From: Cherax quadricarinatus
Lineage: Eukaryota; Arthropoda; Malacostraca; Decapoda; Parastacidae
Reading direction: 5' to 3'
Length of the DNA stretch: 64,000 nucleotides
Assembly: GCF_038502225.1 (NCBI RefSeq)
Contig: NC_091303.1
Span: 27,318,830 to 27,382,829 of the forward strand
Below the pieces are notes generated by a model. It was not told the DNA's origin. It did not search any database and worked only from the letters and a program-made list of their open reading frames with translations. Position 1 is the first letter of the stretch. The number at the start of each line of letters is the position of its first letter. This document shows positions 9,892 to 20,944 of this stretch, piece by piece. The translations under genes and the position numbers were made by a program.

Positions 9892-10965
9892 CCCTTTGAG
9901 GGTCGACAGGCCCTCTCCGAAACTCGTTCTCAGGGTCGGCCAAATTTAAAAAAAAAAAAAAAATTATTTTCTCTTATGAAAAGATAGAGAATCTTTTCCC
10001 GATCAGAAAGACACCAAAAGTTTGAAATTTGATAGAAAACTTATGGAATTATGCTCTCGCAAAGTTAGCGGTCTTGGTGATGTTTACGCATCGGCGATTT
10101 TGCCCACTTTGAGCCCCATTTTCGGCCAATTTCACTGTACTAGTCAACAAAAAACATGAATATTTCCCTAGAACTCCATTTTTTCTATCGAATGGGTGCA
10201 AGAAACCACTCATTTATGAAATTCAACTATCCAGTACAGTGGTCGGAATTTAGCAATTTTGCCAATTTCACACAAATTTCAAAAGATGCCAATTTCCGAA
10301 TAGGGCCCAGAATAAACAAGAAAGACATTCCTGGCACTAAAATCACATTTCCTCTAGTCATTAGTCATGTCTCAAGGCCCCTCTTATATTCTTTTGCTTT
10401 CCACTTTGAATTTTTATTTTCACAAAAAATATAAGATTTACTGTTATGCAGACTACTGCATTAGTGTAAAAAATGGTATAAATATTATTGGTGCACTTGT
10501 GAAAGAATATTAGACTCACCAGTTGACGTGTATTGCACGCTTGGCACGATTTGTTTACTTTTGAAGTTTGGTAAAAATCGAACATTTCTGCTACTTTGAG
10601 CTCAATTTCAAGGCACCTTTCTTTATAAAACCAGTCAAAATCATCTCAATTTCTGTAATATGTCCTCCATTCTGTAAAATGAGACCAAGAAAACTAGAAT
10701 ACAACAATAAATACCATATGAAAATACACTGCAAAGTCGCTGATTTATTAAAAAAAAATGGTCAAAGTTTTTTTTTTCTCATTATGCACTGTGTGCTGCA
10801 GGATTTTTTTTAGACTGTGCACACTGACCACATAGACCCATTCTTTCATATGAAGGCCTACCAGCTTTCTCCCACTAGATTTGAGGCCGCTAGAATTTAT
10901 GAGTACTAGTACGTCAAAAACCCCTAGGCGTAAGACGTACTAGTACGACGAAAACCCTCAAAGGG
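9892..10965. mobile_element. Long piggyBac MITE, 1.07 kb
   Basis: Bounded by TTAA at 9888-9891 and 10966-10969. Ends are CCCTTTGAGGGTCG and ...CCCTCAAAGGG. The right end is the reverse complement of the leader of autonomous piggyBacs (for example ctagaatttatg, then the site pair), but the interior has no transposase sequence. The same interior recurs in the copies at 17452, 19208, 29064, 37310 and 56484. Excising it rejoins the LINE-C codons ...NTIVNEELLK. Confidence 0.9.
10903..10946. promoter_or_regulatory. Palindrome pair GTACTAGTAC, 34 bp apart
   Basis: Perfect 10-bp palindromes at 10903-10912 and 10937-10946 (the second extends to CG...CG) just inside the MITE terminus. Both copies carry the centre CTAG. 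Confidence 0.6.
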
Positions 10966-13103
10966 TTAATGAGGAGCTGCTCAAAATATCAACTTGGATG
11001 GCAGCCAATATATTTACATTTAACACTGACAAAACCTACTATATTATGTTTGGTAGCAGAGCAGGTGCTACACAACTTAACATTAAGATTGACAGCACTC
11101 TAATTTCCAGACATAATGAGGGCAAATTCCTAGGCCTATACCTCGATAACAACCTGAATTTCAGCACCCATATCCAACACATATCAAAAAAAGTATCCAA
11201 AACAGTTGGGATCCTCTCCAAGATATGATACTACGTGCCGCAAAATGCCCTTCTCACACTATACCATTCACTCATTTATCCATACCTCACCTATGGTATT
11301 TGTGCTTGGGGATCAACTGCAGCAATACACCTAAAGGCAAAAATAACTCAACAAAAAGCTGCAATAAGAATAATCACTAATTCTCATCCCTAGCAACACA
11401 TCCCCCCACTCTTCGTAGATCTAAACTTACTCCCTATTCAGAACATCCACACTTACTACTGTGCAATCTACATATACAGGACCTTAAATTCCAATATTAA
11501 CCTTGACCTAAAATGCTTTTTTGATAGTTGTGACAGGACCCACAGGCATAACACAAACATCTCTATGACATTCCCCGTGTCCGACTAAACCTTTACAAAA
11601 ACTCAATGTATGTCAAAGGCCCTAAAATCTGCAACACTCTACCTGAAAACTCTAGAACAGCAGACACATTCATCACCTTCAAAACTACTGTTAGGAAACA
11701 TCTTTATTTATTATTCTTTTATTATCACACTGGCCGATTCCCACCAAGGCAGGGTGGCCCTAAAAAGAAAAACTTTCACCATCATTCACTCCATCACTGT
11801 CTTGCCAGAAGGGTGCTTTACACTACAGTTTTTAAACTGCAACATTAACACCCCTCCTTCAGAGTGCAGGCACTGTACTTCCCATCTCCAGGACTCAAGT
11901 CCGGCCTGCCGGTTTCCCTGAACCCCTTCATAAATGTTACTTTGCTCACACTCCAACAGCATGTCAAGTATTAAAAACCATTTGTCTCCATTCACTCCTA
12001 TCAAACACGCTCACGCATGCCTGCTGGAAGTCCAAGCCCCTCGCACACAAAACCTCCTTTACCCCCTCCCTCCAACCTTTCCTAGGCCGACCCCTACCCC
12101 GCCTTCCTTCCACTACAGACTGATACACTCTTGAAGTCACTCTGTTTCGCTCCATTCTCTCTACATGTCTGAACCACCTCAACAACCCTTCCTCAGCCCT
12201 CTGGACAACAGTTTTGGTAATCCTGCACCTCCTCCTAACTTCCAAACTACGAATTCTCTGCATTATATTCACACCACACATTGCCCTCAGACATGACATC
12301 TCCACTGCCTCCAGCCTTCTCCTCGCTGTAACATTCATCACCCATGCTTCACACCCACATAAGAGCGTTGGTAAAACTATACTCTCATACATTCCCCTCT
12401 TTGCCTCCAAGGACAAAGTTCTTTGTCTCCACAGACTCCTAAGTGCACCACTCACCTTTTTCCCCTCATCAATTCTATGATTCACCTCATCTTTCATAGA
12501 CCCATCCGCTGACATGTCCACTCCCAAATATCTGAATACATTCACCTCCTCCACACTCTCTCCCTCCAATCTGATATCCAATCTTTCATCACCTAATCTT
12601 TTTGTTATCCTCATAACCTTACTCTTTCCTGTATCACTTTTAATTTTCTTCTTTTGCACACCCTACCAAATTCATCCACCAATCTCTGCAACTTCTCTTC
12701 AGAATCTCCCAAGAGCACAGTGTCATAAGCAAAGAGCAACTGTGACAACTCCCACTTTATGTGTGATTCTTTATCTTTTAATTCCACACCTCTTGCCAAG
12801 ACCCTCACATTTACTTCTCTTACAACCCCATCTATAAATATATTAAACAACCACGGTGACATCACACATCCTTGTCTAAGGCCTACTTTTACTGGGAAAT
12901 AATTTCCCTCTTTCCTACATACTCTAACTTGAGCCTCACTATCCTTGTAAAAACTCTTCACTGCTTTCAGTAACCTACCTCCTACACCATACACCTGCAA
13001 CATCTGCCACATTGCCCCCCTATCCACCCTGTCATACGCCTTTTCCAAATCCACAAATGCCACAAAGACCTCTTTAGCCTTATCTAAATACTGTTCACTT
13101 ATA

Positions 13104-13945
13104 TGATGGAAGATTGGATATCAGATTGGAGGGAGAGAGTATGGAGGAGGTGAATGTATTCAGATATTTGGGAGTGGACGTGTCAGCGGATGTGTCTATG
13201 AAAGATGAGGTGAATCATAGAATTGATGAGGGAAAAAGGGTGAGTGGTGCACTTAGGAGTCTCTGGAGACAAAGAACTTTGTCCTTGGAGGCAAAGAGGG
13301 GAATGTATGAGAGTATAGTTTTACCAATGCTCTTATATGGGTGTGAAGCATGGGTGATGAATGTTGCAGCAAGGAGAAGGCTGGAGGCAGTGGAGATGTC
13401 ATGTCTGAGGGCAATGTGTAGTGTGAATATAATGCAGAGAATTCGTAGTTTGGAAGTTAGGAGGAGGTGCGGGATTACCAAAACTGTTGTCCAGAGGGCT
13501 GAGGAAGGGTTGTTGAGGTGGTTCGGACATGTAGAGAGAATGGAGCGAAACAGAATGACTTCAAGAGTGTATCAGTCTGTAGTGGAAGGAAGGCGGGGTA
13601 GGGGTCGGCCTAGGAAAGGTTGGAGGGAGGGGTTAAAGGAGGTTTTGTGTGCGAGGGGCTTGGACTTCCAGCAGGCATGCGTGAGCGTGTTTGATAGGAG
13701 TGAATGGAGACAAATGGTTTTTAATACTTGACGTGCTGTTGGAGTGTGAGCAGGCCGGACTTGAGTCCTGGAGATGGGAAGTACAGTGCCTGCACTCTGA
13801 AGGAGGGGTATTAATGTTGCAGTTTAAAAACTGTAGTGTAAAGCACCCTTCTAGCAAGACAGTGATGGAGTGAATGATGGTGAAAGTTTTTCTTTTTCGG
13901 GCCACCCTGCCCTGGTGGGAATCGGCCAGTGTGATAATAAAAAAT
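13104..13945 (+). mobile_element. LINE-A 3' fragment inserted in antisense LINE-A
   Basis: Begins in the RT C-terminal part (frame 13114-13731, ending normally at DRSEWRQMVFNT) and runs to the hook and an A-rich tail. It is flanked by TTATATG at about 13098 and about 13950, a 7-bp target duplication of the host LINE. About 30 bp of the UTR is deleted near 13750 compared with other copies. Confidence 0.85.
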
Positions 13946-14085
13946 AAAAATTATATGTTTCACTGTAAACACCTGGTCCACACACCCCCTACCTTTCCTA
14001 AAGCCTCCTTGTTCATCTGCTATCCTATTCTCCGTCTTACTCTTAATTCTTTCAATGATAACTTTACCATACACTTTACCAGGTA

Positions 14086-14288
14086 CAGTGGACCCCCGGT
14101 TAACGATATTTTTTCACTCCAGAAGTATGTTCAGGTGCCAGTACTGACCGAATTTGTTCCCATAAGGAATATTGTGAAGTAGATTAGTCCATTTCAGACC
14201 CCCAAACATACACGTACAAACGCACTTACATAAATACACTTACATAATTGGTTGCATTCGGAGGTGATCGTTATGCGGGGGTCCACTG
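14086..14288. mobile_element. 203-bp Tigger MITE
   Basis: TA duplication (14084-14085, 14289-14290). Inverted ends start CAGTGGACCCCCGGTTAACG and end with GGGGGTCCACTG. It is non-coding. A second copy of the same length lies reversed at 33267-33469. Removing it restores the LINE-A codons around LLSIPGKVYG. Confidence 0.9.
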
Positions 14289-15671
14289 TATACTCAACAG
14301 ACTTATCCCCCTATAATTTTTGCACTCTCTTTTGTCCCCTTTGCCTTTATACAAAGGAACTATGCATGCTCTCTGCCAATCCCTAGGTACCTTACCCTCT
14401 TCCATACATTTATTAAATAATTGCACCAACCACTCCAAAACTATATCTCCACCTGCTTTTAACATTTCTATCTTTATCCCATCAATCCCGGCTGCCTTAC
14501 CCCCTTTCATTTTACCTACTGCCTCATGAACTTCCCCCACACTCACAAGTGGCTCTTCCTCCCTCCTACAAGATGTTATTCCTCCTTGCCCTATACACGA
14601 AATCACAGCTTCCCTATCTTCATCAACATTTAACAATTCCTCAAAATATTCCTTCCATCTTCCCAATACCTCTAACTCTCCATTTAATAACTCTCCTCTC
14701 CTATTTTTAACTGACAAATCCTTAACTTGTTAATCTCACTCCAAAACTTTTTCTTATTTTCAACAAAATTTGTTGATAACATCTCACCCACTCTCTCATT
14801 TGCTCTCTTTTTACATTGCTTCACCACTCTCTTAACCTCTCTCTTTTTCTCCATATACTCTTCCCTCCTTGCATCACTTCTACTTTGTAAAAACTTCTCA
14901 TATGCTAACTTTTTCTCCCTTACTACTCTCTTTACATCATCATTCCATCAATCACTCCTCTTCCCTCCCGCACCCACTTTCCTGTAACCACAAACTTCTG
15001 CTGAACACTCTAACACTACATTTTTAAACCTACCCCATACCTCTTTGACCTCATTGCCTATGCTCTCATTAGCCCATCTATCCTCCAATAGCTGTTTATA
15101 TCTTACCCTAACTGCCTCTTCTTTTAGTTTATAAACCTTCACCTCTCTCTTCCCTGATGCTTCTATTTTCCTTGTATCCCATCTACCTTTTACTCTCAGT
15201 GTAGCTACAACTAGAAAGTGATCTGATATATCTGTGGCCCCTCTATAAACATGTACATCCTGAAGTCTACTCAACAGTCTTTTATCTACCAATACATAAT
15301 CCAACAAACTACTGTCATTTTGCCCTACATCATATCTTGTATACTTATTTATCCTCTTTTTCTTAAAATATGTATTACCTATAACTAAACCCCTTCCTAT
15401 ACAAAGTTCAATCAAAGGGCTCCCATTATCATTTACACCTGGCACCCCAAACTTACCTACCACACCCACTGTAAAAGTGTCTCCTACTTTAGCATTCAGG
15501 TCCCCTACCACAATTACTCTCTCACTTGGTTCAAAGGCTCCTATACATTCACTTAACATCTCCCAAAATCTCTCTCTCCTCTACATTCCTCTCTTCTCCA
15601 GGTGCATACATGCTTATTATGACCCACTTTTTGCATCCAACCTTTACTTTAATCCACATAATTCTTGAATT

Positions 15672-16464
15672 ATGTGGATGGGTCTATGAAAGATGAGGTG
15701 AATCATAGAATTGATGAGGGGAAAAGGGTGAGTGGTGCACTTAGGAGTCTGTGGAGACAAAGAACTTTGTCCTTGGAGGCAAAGAGGGGAATGTATGAGT
15801 GTATAGTTTTACCAACTCTCTTATATGGGTGATGAATGTTGCAGAGAGGAGAAGGCTGGAGGCAGTGGAGATGTCATGTCTGAGAGCAATGTGTGGTGTG
15901 AATATAATGCAGAGAATTCGTAGTTTGGAAGTTAGGAGGAGGTGCGGGATTACCAAAACTGTTGTCCAGAGGGCTGAGGAAGGGTTGTTGAGGTGGTTCG
16001 GACATGTGGAGAGAATGGAGCGAAACAGAATAACTTCAAGAGTGTATCAGTCTGTAGTGGAAGGAAGGCGGGGTAGGGGTCGGCCTAGGAAAGGTTGGAG
16101 GGAGGGGGGTAAAGGAGGTTTTGCGTGCGAGGGGCTTGGACTTCCAGCAGGCATGCGTGAGCGTGTTTGATAGGAGTGAATGGAGACAAATGGTTTTTAA
16201 TACTTGACGTGCTGTTGGAGTGTGAGCAAAGTAACATTTATGAAGGGGTTCAGGGAAACTGGCAGGCCGGACTTGAGTCCTGGAGATGGGAAGTACAGTG
16301 CCTGCACTCTGAAGGAGGGGTGTTAATGTTGCAGTTTAAAAACTGTAGTGTAAAGCACCCTTCTGGCAAGACAGTGATGGAGTGAATGATGGTGAAAGTT
16401 TTTCTTTTTCGGGCCACCCTGCCTTGGTGGGAATCGGCCAGTGTGATAATAAAAATAAATAAAA
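15672..16464 (+). mobile_element. LINE-A 3' fragment inserted in antisense LINE-A
   Basis: Flanked by ATTCTTGAATT at 15661-15671 and 16465-16475, an 11-bp target duplication. The frame 15799-16170 carries LRWFGHVERM but is shifted at its end by the same extra G seen at 1622. It ends with the hook and an AATA tail. Confidence 0.9.
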
Positions 16465-16744
16465 ATTCTTGAATTTACACATTCATATTCTCTTTTCTCC
16501 TTCCATAACTGATCCTTCAACATTACTGCTACCCCTTCCTTTGCTCTAACTCTCTCAGATACTCCAGATTTAATCCCATTTATTTCCCCCCACCGAAACT
16601 CCCCTACCCCCTTCAGGTTTGTTTCGCTTAGAGCCAGGACATCCAACTTCTTTTCATTCATAACATCAGCAATCGTCTGTTTCTTGTCATCCGCACTACA
16701 TCCACGCACATTCAAGCATCCCAGTTTTATAAAGTTTTTCTTCT

Positions 16745-17190
16745 TCTCCCTGATACACCCCATCAACTAACTACATAAAAACCACCTGGTGGTCCACATT
16801 TACACTCACTCACTCACCCATTTAACTATAAGCACAGAAATACGTATTCTAATCTTAAAATAATGATTCCAAACTAGTCATAAGTTTGCCTGTGATACTC
16901 CAATATAGAAACTACGTATTGTGCCAAAACAAAAGCATTCACATTGCTAAACTCGCAAACTAGTATTTGTCATTTAGTATTTAGTCAACTTTCTCCACAA
17001 TTTGTTATAATTTAGGGTTAGGAATTAATCTAAGTTTGCCCAAAATGCCTAGCCATGCTAGGTGTTCTAGTGGCCCCCTCTGTAATTAGTATTTTACTAC
17101 ATGTAAACCACACAATAACCAAAATCTGTAAACCCTGCATTGTAATCCTTATAGAGAATAAACTTTGATTTGATTGATTTGATTTGATTA
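16745..17190 (+). mobile_element. LINE-C 3' UTR and tail
   Basis: Matches the reversed UTR at 34325-34760 (for example accacctggtggt at about 16778 and gcctagccatgctaggtg at about 17047). It ends in a TTTGATTTGATTG tail. It is the displaced 3' end of the LINE-C that begins at 8151. Confidence 0.85.
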
Positions 17191-17447
17191 TTATTTATTA
17201 TTATTAATTTAGGGAACTGGAGCACAGATCCAGTTTCATAGATCAAGAGCTCATCACCACATACATATTAATAATAATTATTATAATAATAATAATAATA
17301 ATACAATGTAATAATAATAATAATAATAATAATAATATAATAATAATAACAACAGTAAGGAGAAACTTCAAAAGGCTGCCAGTAGTTGGTGCCACCATCA
17401 GCAAAACATTGGTAACCAATACTAGTACACTTTTCACCTGTCTAGAC
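17191..17447. repeat. TAA-rich repeat, no gene
   Basis: Holds TAATAATAA tracts (17264-17345) and a short block shared with the 1999-2015 region (ttagggaactgg). I see no coding potential. Confidence 0.6.
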
Positions 17448-17451
17448 TTAA

Positions 17452-18541
17452 CTCTTTGACTGTTGCAACCCCAAATCCTGAGGTGTCTCCTGGTGTCGAA
17501 AAAGAAAAGAAAGAAAGAAAGAAAAAAAAATTATTTTTTCTTATGAAATGATAGAGAATCTTTTTCTGATGGTAATGACACTAAAAGAATGAAATTTGAT
17601 GGAAAACTTACAGAATTACGCTCTCACGAAATTAGCGACCTCGGCGATATTTATGAATCGGCACTTTTGCCCACTTTGAACTCTATTTTCGGCTAATTCC
17701 ATTGTTCCAGTCGACCAAACTCATAGTTATTTCTTTAGAACTCCATTTGTTCTATCGATTGAGTACAAGAAACTGCCAATTTGCTGATTACAACTACCCA
17801 ATAACATGGTCAGAAATTTGCAATTTGGCCAATTTCATGCAAATTAAAAAAATATACCAATTTCAAACTAGGGTGCAGAATGAACAGTGCCGACATTCCT
17901 GACTCTAAAATAACATTTTCTTTGTTCATCAGTCACGTCTCCAGGCCCCTCCGATATTACTCTTGCTTTCTATTTTGAATTATTATTCAAACAAAAAATA
18001 GAAGATTTACGGTTATGCAGACTACTGCAATATTGTAATAATTGTATAGATAATGTCAACCCATTCATGACTGCATATGAGAATGGCTAGTTGGACATTT
18101 ACTGGACACTGACATTATTTGTTTATTTTTGAACATCGGGAAAAATCGAACATTTCCCCTACTTTGAGCTCCATTTCGAGATTCTTTTCATAGTAAAACC
18201 AATCAAAACCACCTCTAGTTTTATAATATGTTTTCCATTCCATCAAATGAGACCAAGAAAATGAGAATACAACCATAAATACTATACAAAAATAGACCAC
18301 AAAGTCGGCATTTTAATAAAAAAAAAAGGTCAGAGTTTTTTTTTCTCATTATGCACTGCATGCTGCAGGATTTTTTTTTATATGGTGCACACTGACCACA
18401 CAGACCCATTCTCTCACATGTTGGCCTAGCAACTTTCTCCTGTTTGATTTAAAGCCGCTAGAATTATTGAGTATACATGTATATACATCTGAAACACTGG
18501 CTCGTAAGATGTATATATACACGGCCGAAACAGTCAAAGGG
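17452..18541. mobile_element. Long piggyBac MITE, 1.09 kb
   Basis: TTAA at 17448-17451 and 18542-18545. Ends CTCTTTGACTGTTG and ACAGTCAAAGGG. The interior is co-linear with the MITE at 9892. Inside the right end, GTATATAC (18479) and GTATATATAC (18511) form the paired sites, 32 bp apart, one being two bases shorter. It does not encode protein. Confidence 0.9.
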
Positions 18542-18545
18542 TTAA

Positions 18546-18767
18546 AATTAGTGCTTTATATTTATTTTTCATTGTTTTCTGTATGTAAAACTAGAGTATT
18601 TATTCTTTAAAAAAATTAATTTTTTTGTTGTGAAAACTATTTTTGGGTGGAACGAATTAATTGGCTTGACACTATTTCTTATGGGAAATATTGCTTCAAT
18701 TTTAGGCTGTTTCAGCTTTAGGCCTAGCTCCTGAAACGGATTATGGTCAAAACTCAGGGTTCCACTG
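18546..18767. mobile_element. Tigger relic, terminal part
   Basis: AT-rich sequence ending actcagggttccactg followed by TA, with the family's internal phrase atttcttatgggaaata. The other end is lost. Confidence 0.55.
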
Positions 18768-19203
18768 TATGGCCTAGATGTGATGGAATGGGCCTGTGTG
18801 GTGGATGTGCAGTGTGTAAAAAAAAATCTTGCCCAAGTCAGTACATGATGGGAACAGCTGACCTCTGACCTGCATTTAGGTTAAGATAATGAACTTGGAG
18901 CATTTTTTAAGGTGGTACGGAGGAGATTTTGGTTGGTTTCAGACTGGAATTGGCCTGAAATAGGCCTGTATGTGGCAGAAATGGATGTTTTTGACAATTT
19001 TCTTGAGGAACAGGGGCTACCTTCCTGGTCCGTTTTATGGGTTTTTAGAAAATGTTTCCATTATTGGGATGGCCTAAACCATTACCAAGAATTTTTTGCT
19101 GTGATTTATTAGCTGAAAAATTGGGCAAAATGTAAAATTTTTTGTGTTAGACTAGATTCAAAATGGAGTGAAAGAGCTATACAGGAGAGGCCTGGAGATA
19201 TCA
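18768..19203. other. No recognised feature
   Basis: No open frame over about 65 codons that looks like a known protein, and no terminal repeats. Short words resemble the piggyBac leader (tgatggaatgggcctgtgtg), so it may be an old piggyBac remnant. Confidence 0.4.
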
Positions 19204-19779
19204 TCAACCCTTTGAGGGTCCAGAGACCAAATCTCAAAGAGTGACAGCCAGGGTTCAAGAATTTTCAAAATTTTTTAAAATATTTTCTTATGAAATGGTA
19301 GAGAGTCTTTTCCTGAAAGTAATAAAGCAAAAAGTAGGAAATTTGATGGAAAATGGACGAAATTACGCTCTTGCAAATTTTGGTGTGTCAACGATATTTA
19401 CGCATCGGCGATTTTGCCTACTTTGACTCCCATTTTAGGACAATTACATTATTCCAGTCGACCAAATTCTTAGCTATTTCGCTATTACTTTTATTTTATC
19501 GACTGAGCACAAGAAATCGCATAGTCAACTGTTTCAGCTACTCAATAAAGTGATGGGAAATTGGTAATTTGGCCAATTTAACCCGTAAACGGTCCAAACA
19601 TATACGTATATACGTTTTTACCATTAGCGCCCCAAACGTATATATGTTTTATTTTTCCTGCCTTCAAACTTGGCACGATTGGCCTGAGATGCCTTGTCAG
19701 CATAGAATGGGTCCTAACACTCAGTGTGCGTGGTATTAAAAAAACCTGGGACCACTTATTACCTTGTGGGAGCACCAGT

Positions 19780-19960
19780 TCAAATTAGCGCAAGCTAGAG
19801 CAAACAGCGCAGCAAACACCTGGGATTCACTGATGTCATGTAGTATTAACACTCCCATTTTAAGAGGAAAGTGATTTTGACCCTGAGTTTATTGGCTTTG
19901 AGGTGGATGCGGCCACAAGTGGTCAAGGAAATATCAAAAAACCTAGATAATAACCCATGT
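19780..19960 (+). pseudogene. Decayed piggyBac N-terminal coding remnant
   Basis: Around 19865-19930 the plus strand reads SDFDPEFIGFEVDAAT, matching the acidic stretch SESEFPGFEAGVTE of the intact transposase. No start codon or long frame remains. The DDE domain is absent from the unit. Confidence 0.6.
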
Positions 19961-20017
19961 GCAATGTTTGTGCAACACCCTTTCAGAATGTCTTATAACC
20001 TATGCCCTAAGTAAAGA

Positions 20018-20190
20018 GAAACAATTCTGGCTGGCTGGCAGGCTGGCAAGCTGGCTGGTTGGCAGGCTGGCAAGCTGGCTGGTTGGCAGGCTGGCTGGCT
20101 GGCTGCCTGGCTGGATGACTGACTGATTGGCTGGCCAGCTGCATGGTGGCCAGCTGTGTGGCTGGCCGGCTGCTGGTGGCCTGGCTCTAT
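20018..20190. repeat. GGCT tetranucleotide array
   Basis: Imperfect repeats of ggctggctggcaggctggca type. No coding potential. Confidence 0.85.
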
Positions 20191-20399
20191 CTCCGTCTAT
20201 CTGTTTGTATCTATGTCTATCTCTGTCTCTCTGTCTCTATCTCCGTCTGTCTGTCTGTATCTATGTCTATCTCTGTCTCTCTATCTCTATCTCTGTCTCT
20301 GTCTCAGTCTTTCTGTCTCTGTCTATCCCTGTCTCTGTCTATCCCTGTCTATGTCTATCTGTCTCTATCTCTTTCTATCTGTCTGTCTATCTCTGTCTC
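20191..20399. repeat. TCTG/TCTA/TCTC microsatellite
   Basis: Tetranucleotide array giving long spurious Ser/Leu/Val frames. It directly precedes the dispersed repeat at 20400 and is mirrored by GACA/GATA repeats after it. Confidence 0.85.
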
Positions 20400-20582
20400 A
20401 CAGGTACACACAAAAACAAGTATACATAGTGTAAATTACTTAGGAGAGCCCAAAAAATCCAGACAAAGTGCCTATACTCTGCTTGAAGATGTGAGTAAAT
20501 GTGATGACACAGTCTTGTGGCTCTCTCTGAGACAGAGAGCTAGATGGATAGACAGATAGACAGGGAGCTTGACAGACAGACA
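20400..20582 (+). repeat. Microsatellite-flanked dispersed repeat, copy 1
   Basis: Core begins caggtacacacaaaaac and includes atactctgcttgaagatgtg and gacacagtcttgtggctctc, then GATAGACAGATAGACAGG. Near-identical copies lie at 52947-53135 and 53667-53855. No coding potential. Class unknown. Confidence 0.7.
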
Positions 20583-20944
20583 ATTATTTATTTATTTAGT
20601 AATTTTAGCATACATACAGAGGTACAAAAAATACAGGTAAGAGCAGCATGCCAAAGCCACTTATATGCATAGCATTACGGGCTGGCTTAAAATTAACTTA
20701 AGATTAACTACGCAATGATGGAATCAGTGATAAAACATTATTGTAAACAGATAACTATAAAGCACAAATGAGTATTACAAAGACAGGTCATATGGTTGCA
20801 TGCATTGCTGTACATTCAGTCGAATGGAGTATTCTGTTAGGTAGTGTATTTAAAAAAATAACAAAGTTAGATTGGGTCCTAGGTTTAACATTTGTGTGAT
20901 ATAATTGTGAGTAACATATAGGATATACAATTTATAAGGTTCAG

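Larger units (their letters stand above)
8151..11706 (+). pseudogene. LINE-C (CR1/L2-like) ORF2, 5'-truncated and interrupted
   Basis: Coding pieces are 8151-8798, 9167-9887 and 10970-11706. The 5' piece covers the endonuclease-RT linker (SFRLHDEAS...CPWLTSSILKS). The next covers RT motifs: RVTPIHKGG, NPCQFGFRKNKS, IFIDLRKAFDTVDH and ILFADDTTYV. The last gives KTYYIMFGSRAG and the region up to the ORF end. Breaks: a frameshift near 8725, a LINE-A tail at 8799-9166, a piggyBac MITE in the TTAA at 9888, stops after 11220, and a whole LINE-A at 11707. The normal VPQGSVLGPL box reads VLQESVLGPL. The 3' UTR is found beyond the LINE-A at 16745. The minus-strand copy at 34320-36694 is the best guide to this family. 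Confidence 0.85.
11707..16744 (-). mobile_element. LINE-A, nearly full-length, reversed, with three insertions
   Basis: Reads right to left from the endonuclease start (about 16744) to the 3' hook and tail at 11715-11750. It lies inside the 3' part of LINE-C, which resumes at 16745. Three insertions interrupt it: a LINE-A fragment (15672-16464), a Tigger MITE (14086-14288) and a second LINE-A fragment (13104-13945). The 5' UTR seen at 39620-40030 is missing, so the insertion is slightly 5'-truncated. Confidence 0.9.
11961..16744 (-). pseudogene. LINE-A endonuclease-reverse transcriptase, broken
   Basis: In order on the minus strand: the endonuclease start LGCLNVRGCSADDKK (about 16730), the endonuclease core VVGDLNAKVG and ATDISDHFLVVATL (15560-15200), the RT N-terminus KGGKAAGIDGIKIEMLK (about 14500), EQGGFRKGRGCVDQ (about 14010), DLEKAYDRVD and GLRQGCVMSPWLF (about 13040-12880), and the C-terminal GHVERMERNR region. 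Defects: about 19 nt missing near 14721, one base lost near 12646, and the catalytic box reads FAYD instead of FADD (GAT to TAT at about 12725). The enzyme would be dead even without the insertions. Confidence 0.85.

Noticed and set aside
20127..20559. Frames rich in Ser/Leu/Val
   Set aside because: Produced by the TCTG/TCTA microsatellite.
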